Source: Halostagnicola kamekurae
GTDB taxonomy: Archaea > Halobacteriota > Halobacteria > Halobacteriales > Natrialbaceae
Direction: 5' to 3'
Length of the DNA stretch: 64,000 nucleotides
Assembly (NCBI RefSeq): GCF_900116205.1
Contig: NZ_FOZS01000002.1
Coordinates: forward strand, 1 to 64,000
The notes beneath the pieces are model-generated. The model was not told the origin of the DNA, made no database searches, and saw only the letters and a program-made list of their open reading frames with translations. Shown piece by piece: positions 60,859-64,000 of the stretch. The first letter of the stretch is position 1, and the number at the start of each line of letters is the position of its first letter. A program made the translations under genes and the position numbers.

Positions 60859-60971
60859 CTGCCTCCGCAGCCTGATTTTCGGATCGACTGTCGATCCCGA
60901 TCCGTCGGTTTCGACCGCTCTCGGCGCACACAGGGTTGTGCCTTTTTGCCCTCCGTGTTGGCCTCCTACCC

Positions 60972-62252
60972 GTGCGTCTCGTTCACGTCACCGTTCCAGA
61001 TGCGCGCCAGGATGCAGTCCGGGCGGCGCTCGAGGACGGGCAGTTCACGTTCACTGTCATTCCGACCGCCGATGACGGCGTCATGTTCGAAATCCCGGTC
61101 CCGAGCAACGCGGTCGGTGACGTTCTCGACGAACTCGAGGCGGCCGAGGTCGATATCGAACGGTACACCGTCGTCGCCAGCGCCGAGGCGGCGATGACGA
61201 CGACCTCGGAGACGCTCGAGCGTGAGTACGCGGGACAGTACAAGCCGATGACGGCGATCGAGCTTCGGACGAAAGCTCGCGACCTGAGCAGGGATACCGC
61301 CTCCTACGCGGCGTTGATGGTGTTGAGTGCGCTTATCGCAACCGCAGGATTACTAATCGGTTCGCCCGCGATCGTCGTCGGCTCGATGGTGATCGCGCCG
61401 ATCATCGGGCCGGCGTTGACCGCCAGCGTCGGGACCGTGACCGGCGACGGAAGGATGATCGCCGATAGTCTCTGGATGCAACTCTACGGGCTCGTGTTGG
61501 CGATCGCTGCCGCAACGGCGCTCGCAGCGGTGTTTCGCTTCGCTGGCTTCGTCCCGACTGACCTCGACCTCCCGGCGCTCGAGCTGTTCGGCGTCCGACT
61601 CGCGCCGAATATGCTCTCGCTGGTCGTCGCCGTCGCGGCGGGGCTGTCCGCGGGGATCGGGCTGACGACGAAGGGGCCGACCTCGATAATCGGCGTCATG
61701 ATCGCCGCCGCATTGCTTCCAACGGCCGCGGCGACGGGGATTTCGATCGCCTGGATCGAGCTCGAACTCGCGATCGGAACGGTAATTCTGTTGTGCGTGA
61801 CCATGGTCGTGATCAATCTCGCGGTACTCGCCGTATTGGTTCTCCTCGGTTACGTCTCTCGAGAGCGCGCATCACCGGCGGGAGACCTCGATCGATCCCT
61901 CGTCGCGACGGGACTACTCGCACTGGTCGTCGTCGCGCTCACGCTCTCGGTCGGGTTCGCGACCGTCCAACAGGTCGGCGTCGACCGGCAGGTCGCAGCG
62001 TCGGTCGAGGAGACGCTCGAGGACCCCGCCTACGGCAATCTCACCGCGGTGTCCGTGCAAACGCAGTACTCAGACATGTCGCCGTACACCGGCCCGCGGA
62101 GCGTGACGGTCGTGGTAACCCAAACGGGCGCTGCTGATACCGAGACGTTCGCGACCGATGTCGCCGAAACCATCGAAGAAACCACTGGCGAGGCTATCGA
62201 CGTTCGCGTCGAACCGATTCAGTACGAATCGGCGTCTACAACCGCCCAGTAA
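60972..62252 (+). CDS. DUF389 membrane protein, second copy
   Basis: A 426-residue protein with the same plan: ACT-like start (RLVHVTVPDARQDAVRAALE), then [20 protein letters not shown] and [20 protein letters not shown] in the membrane core. It starts GTG 113 nt after the first copy, on the same strand, so the pair arose by tandem duplication and may form a heteromer. Confidence 0.85.
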   Translation: MRLVHVTVPDARQDAVRAALEDGQFTFTVIPTADDGVMFEIPVPSNAVGDVLDELEAAEVDIERYTVVASAEAAMTTTSETLEREYAGQYKPMTAIELRTKARDLSRDTASYAALMVLSALIATAGLLIGSPAIVVGSMVIAPIIGPALTASVGTVTGDGRMIADSLWMQLYGLVLAIAAATALAAVFRFAGFVPTDLDLPALELFGVRLAPNMLSLVVAVAAGLSAGIGLTTKGPTSIIGVMIAAALLPTAAATGISIAWIELELAIGTVILLCVTMVVINLAVLAVLVLLGYVSRERASPAGDLDRSLVATGLLALVVVALTLSVGFATVQQVGVDRQVAASVEETLEDPAYGNLTAVSVQTQYSDMSPYTGPRSVTVVVTQTGAADTETFATDVAETIEETTGEAIDVRVEPIQYESASTTAQ

Positions 62253-62267
62253 CAGTCGGAACCGCCG

Positions 62268-63284
62268 TTAGCCGTCGAAGGGGAGTTCGGGTTCGTAGTC
62301 TATTGCCTCTATCGCTGCCTCGAGCACTCGCTCGACGTTCTCGCCGGTTTCGACGCTCATGTAGTAGTCCGCCTCGACGTCTCTCGATCGGTCCGCTTTG
62401 TTGCCGATCGTGAGGACGGGCGCGTCTTCGAACTGGGCCTCGATGGCGTCGCGCAACTCGAGTTGGGACTCGAGGGGGTAGCCACACTCGCCGCTGGGGT
62501 CGAGCAAGACGAGGACGCAGTCGCCGAGGTGCTCTAGGGCGCTGACGGCCTGCGATTCGATCTCGTTTCGCTCCTGTGGGGGTCGGTCGAGCAGTCCCGG
62601 CGTGTCGACGATCTGGTAGCGGATGTGGTCCCGCTCGAAGTGTCCGAGTCCGATCCCGGTCGTCGTGAAGGGATACGAGTCCGTCTCGCCGCGGGCGTTG
62701 GTCACGTCGTTGACGAACGAGGATTTGCCGACGTTCGGGTAGCCGGCGACGACAATGGTGGGTTCGTCGGCGTTGATCTCGGGCAGGTCACGGAGTTCGT
62801 TACGCGCGTCGTTTATCACCCGGAGGTGTTCGTCGACCTGTTCGACGATGTCGGCGAGTCGGGCGAACGCCTGCTGGCGGTGCTTCCGTGCGGTGTCGAC
62901 GTCGGTCTTGCGGAGCCGCGACTGGTACTCCTCGTGGATCTCACGGGTCTTTCGGCCGGCCCAACTGACCTGCGAGAGGCTCTGGCGAAGGGCGTCGACG
63001 CCGGTCGTCGGTTCGTCGCCGTCCGATTCCTTCGAGTGGGTGATGGAAACGTCGAGGATCGCGTCTGCGAGTTCGTAGTAAAACGGGTCGACGTCGTACT
63101 CGAAATCCGGCCACGCGGTCACGACGTTCTCTAAGTTGTCCGACATGATGTTCGCCGCCGTCTGGAGCATCGACTGCTGGGCCTCGAGGCCGCTCTTGGC
63201 GTTGCCCGAGCGGGCCGCCCGGGAGAACGCCTTGTCGATCAGCTCTTCCGACGTCGGCGTCGTCGGAAGGTCTTCGAAAATCAT
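62268..63284 (-). CDS. NOG1-type GTPase
   Basis: A 338-residue protein. A helical N-terminal domain (~1-160) precedes the G domain: G1 GYPNVGKSSFV, G2 Thr in YPFTTTGIG, G3 DTPGLLDRP, G4 TIGNKADRS. It belongs to the OBG/NOG1 group active in large-subunit ribosome assembly. MIFEDLPTTP at 63284 is chosen over an ATG two codons earlier. Convergent with the DUF389 pair. Confidence 0.88.
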   Translation of the reverse strand: MIFEDLPTTPTSEELIDKAFSRAARSGNAKSGLEAQQSMLQTAANIMSDNLENVVTAWPDFEYDVDPFYYELADAILDVSITHSKESDGDEPTTGVDALRQSLSQVSWAGRKTREIHEEYQSRLRKTDVDTARKHRQQAFARLADIVEQVDEHLRVINDARNELRDLPEINADEPTIVVAGYPNVGKSSFVNDVTNARGETDSYPFTTTGIGLGHFERDHIRYQIVDTPGLLDRPPQERNEIESQAVSALEHLGDCVLVLLDPSGECGYPLESQLELRDAIEAQFEDAPVLTIGNKADRSRDVEADYYMSVETGENVERVLEAAIEAIDYEPELPFDG

Positions 63285-63424
63285 AGTCACCAGTACAGCC
63301 TCGACACTAAAAGGGCGTTCGTTGTCGGTTCGTCCGCGAGGCCGCGTCTCTGTCCCATCGCTCGCCTGTGACTCGAGGCCGAACCCGCCCGTGGGCTTAT
63401 TCTACTGGGCGTCGTACTCTCTCT

Positions 63425-63784
63425 ATGACTAACTGGCGCGCCGTTTTCATCGGCTTTCTGGTCGCGATCGTCGTCTCGACTCTCGGGCTCGTACTCCCCG
63501 GGATCGGACAGCTCGCAGGCGGTCTCGCCGGCGGATTCGCCGCCGGGTTCATCGCCGGCGGCGGCCTGCTTCGGGGCTTCTGGCATGGCCTCCTCGCGGG
63601 CTCACTCGGAGGAATTATCGGCGCGTTCATCCTCGGCGTGGTCGTCGGTCTCACCGGTCTCACGCTGGGTCCGATCGGCGGCCTGCTCGGCGTCGGCATC
63701 TTCGTGTTCGTGGCGGGGCTCGCCCTGATCATGGCGATAGAGAGCGCGCTCGCCGGGGCGGTCGGCAGCCTGCTCGCAAACTGA
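63425..63784 (+). CDS. DUF5518-like membrane protein
   Basis: A 119-residue protein with three to four glycine-rich hydrophobic segments (VFIGFLVAIVVSTLGLVLPG; GGFAAGFIAGGGLLRGFWHG; FILGVVVGLTGLTLGPIGGL). Typical of a small haloarchaeal integral membrane family of unknown role. The ATG at 63425 is used; the upstream part of the frame is not hydrophobic and not conserved-looking. Confidence 0.82.
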   Translation: MTNWRAVFIGFLVAIVVSTLGLVLPGIGQLAGGLAGGFAAGFIAGGGLLRGFWHGLLAGSLGGIIGAFILGVVVGLTGLTLGPIGGLLGVGIFVFVAGLALIMAIESALAGAVGSLLAN

Positions 63785-63898
63785 CTTCGACCGATCGATT
63801 CGATTCGTCGCCGTCGCTCGGAATCGCACTGATCGGTACGAAAAAACGGCCGCATGCATCCGACCGGCTCGTGTTCCGACGACCTGTCACGTGTCGAA

Positions 63899-64000
63899 TT
63901 AGGCCGACGCCATCTCCCGACAGCTCTCGGCGCACTCGGGCAGGATCTCTGCGCAGGCCTGACAGTGGTCGTGGTCGTGCTGTTCGCATTCCTCTGCACA
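63899..64000 (-). CDS. four-helix-bundle copper-binding-type protein (DUF326), C-terminal part
   Basis: The last 33 codons of a minus-strand gene that continues past the window edge, ending at TAA 63899-63901. The visible part CAEECEQHDHDHCQACAEIL and ECAESCREMASA shows the Cys/His-rich helices of DUF326 proteins, which bind copper. Only the C-terminus can be judged. Confidence 0.8.
   Translation of the reverse strand, partial: CAEECEQHDHDHCQACAEILPECAESCREMASA

Overview
The window comes from a haloarchaeal chromosome, most likely a member of the Natrialbales/Natrialbaceae type; that family-level placement is an impression, not a computed result. The evidence is the acidic proteome, GTG starts, ATGA-type gene overlaps, leaderless genes with a TATA-like box about 25-30 nt before the start codon, an rRNA operon ending 23S-5S-tRNA-Cys, F420 enzymes, a TAT/lipobox lipoprotein and many haloarchaea-only families.

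Three blocks are visible. (1) 1-674: the distal end of an rRNA operon (3' end of 23S, 5S, tRNA-Cys). (2) 662-40859: a nearly complete tailed provirus of about 40.2 kb integrated in the 3' end of tRNA-Cys. Its limits are a 14-bp direct repeat (attL 662-675, attR 40846-40859), a tyrosine integrase next to attR, and a 12-bp inverted repeat just inside each att core. (3) 40860-64000: host chromosome, beginning with a decayed UvrD-type helicase and tRNA-Lys, followed by housekeeping and conserved haloarchaeal genes.

The provirus reads left to right as follows. A replication block (813-6296) is dominated by a 1181-residue primase-helicase. A late operon (6355-24418) starts at a palindromic TATA promoter and carries TerS, TerL, portal, MuF, a protease-scaffold fusion, a decoration protein, the major capsid protein, connectors, tail tube, a tail chaperone with a -1 frameshift site, tape measure, tail-tip proteins and a 7-bladed propeller. 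A patchwork of AT-rich, separately promoted cargo genes follows (24466-28262). Then come a divergent early regulatory region (28327-31448), small membrane and Orc1/Cdc6 genes (31509-32988), an AT-rich cargo gene behind a MITE (33117-34792), a PhiH1-type repressor with a divergent early operon (35175-39486), and the integrase (39450-40799). The gene set resembles BJ1-like haloarchaeal siphoviruses.

The most unusual signal is a repeated structured RNA. Two early operons (first genes at 29373 and 35706) begin with a three-way-junction leader placed where the mRNA 5' end should fall, and the two share a GGTGTTnnnGCACC hairpin. A weaker structure of the same layout precedes the gene at 5193. Other points of note are the symmetric attP arms, a 179-bp MITE with perfect 16-bp TIRs and 8-bp target duplication, a low-GC cargo gene sharing its N-terminal motif with a small viral regulator, a probable pseudoknot RNA at 26745-26800, and a near-identical seven-blade propeller.

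Host genes on the right form recognisable units: a MoxR/DUF58/transglutaminase operon, a CofE plus F420-dependent oxidoreductase pair, RimI, two NUDIX proteins (one fused to an eIF2B-like domain), SUI1, a cold-shock protein, two TRAFAC GTPases, two tandem DUF389 membrane proteins, and a truncated DUF326 copper-binding-type gene at the right edge.
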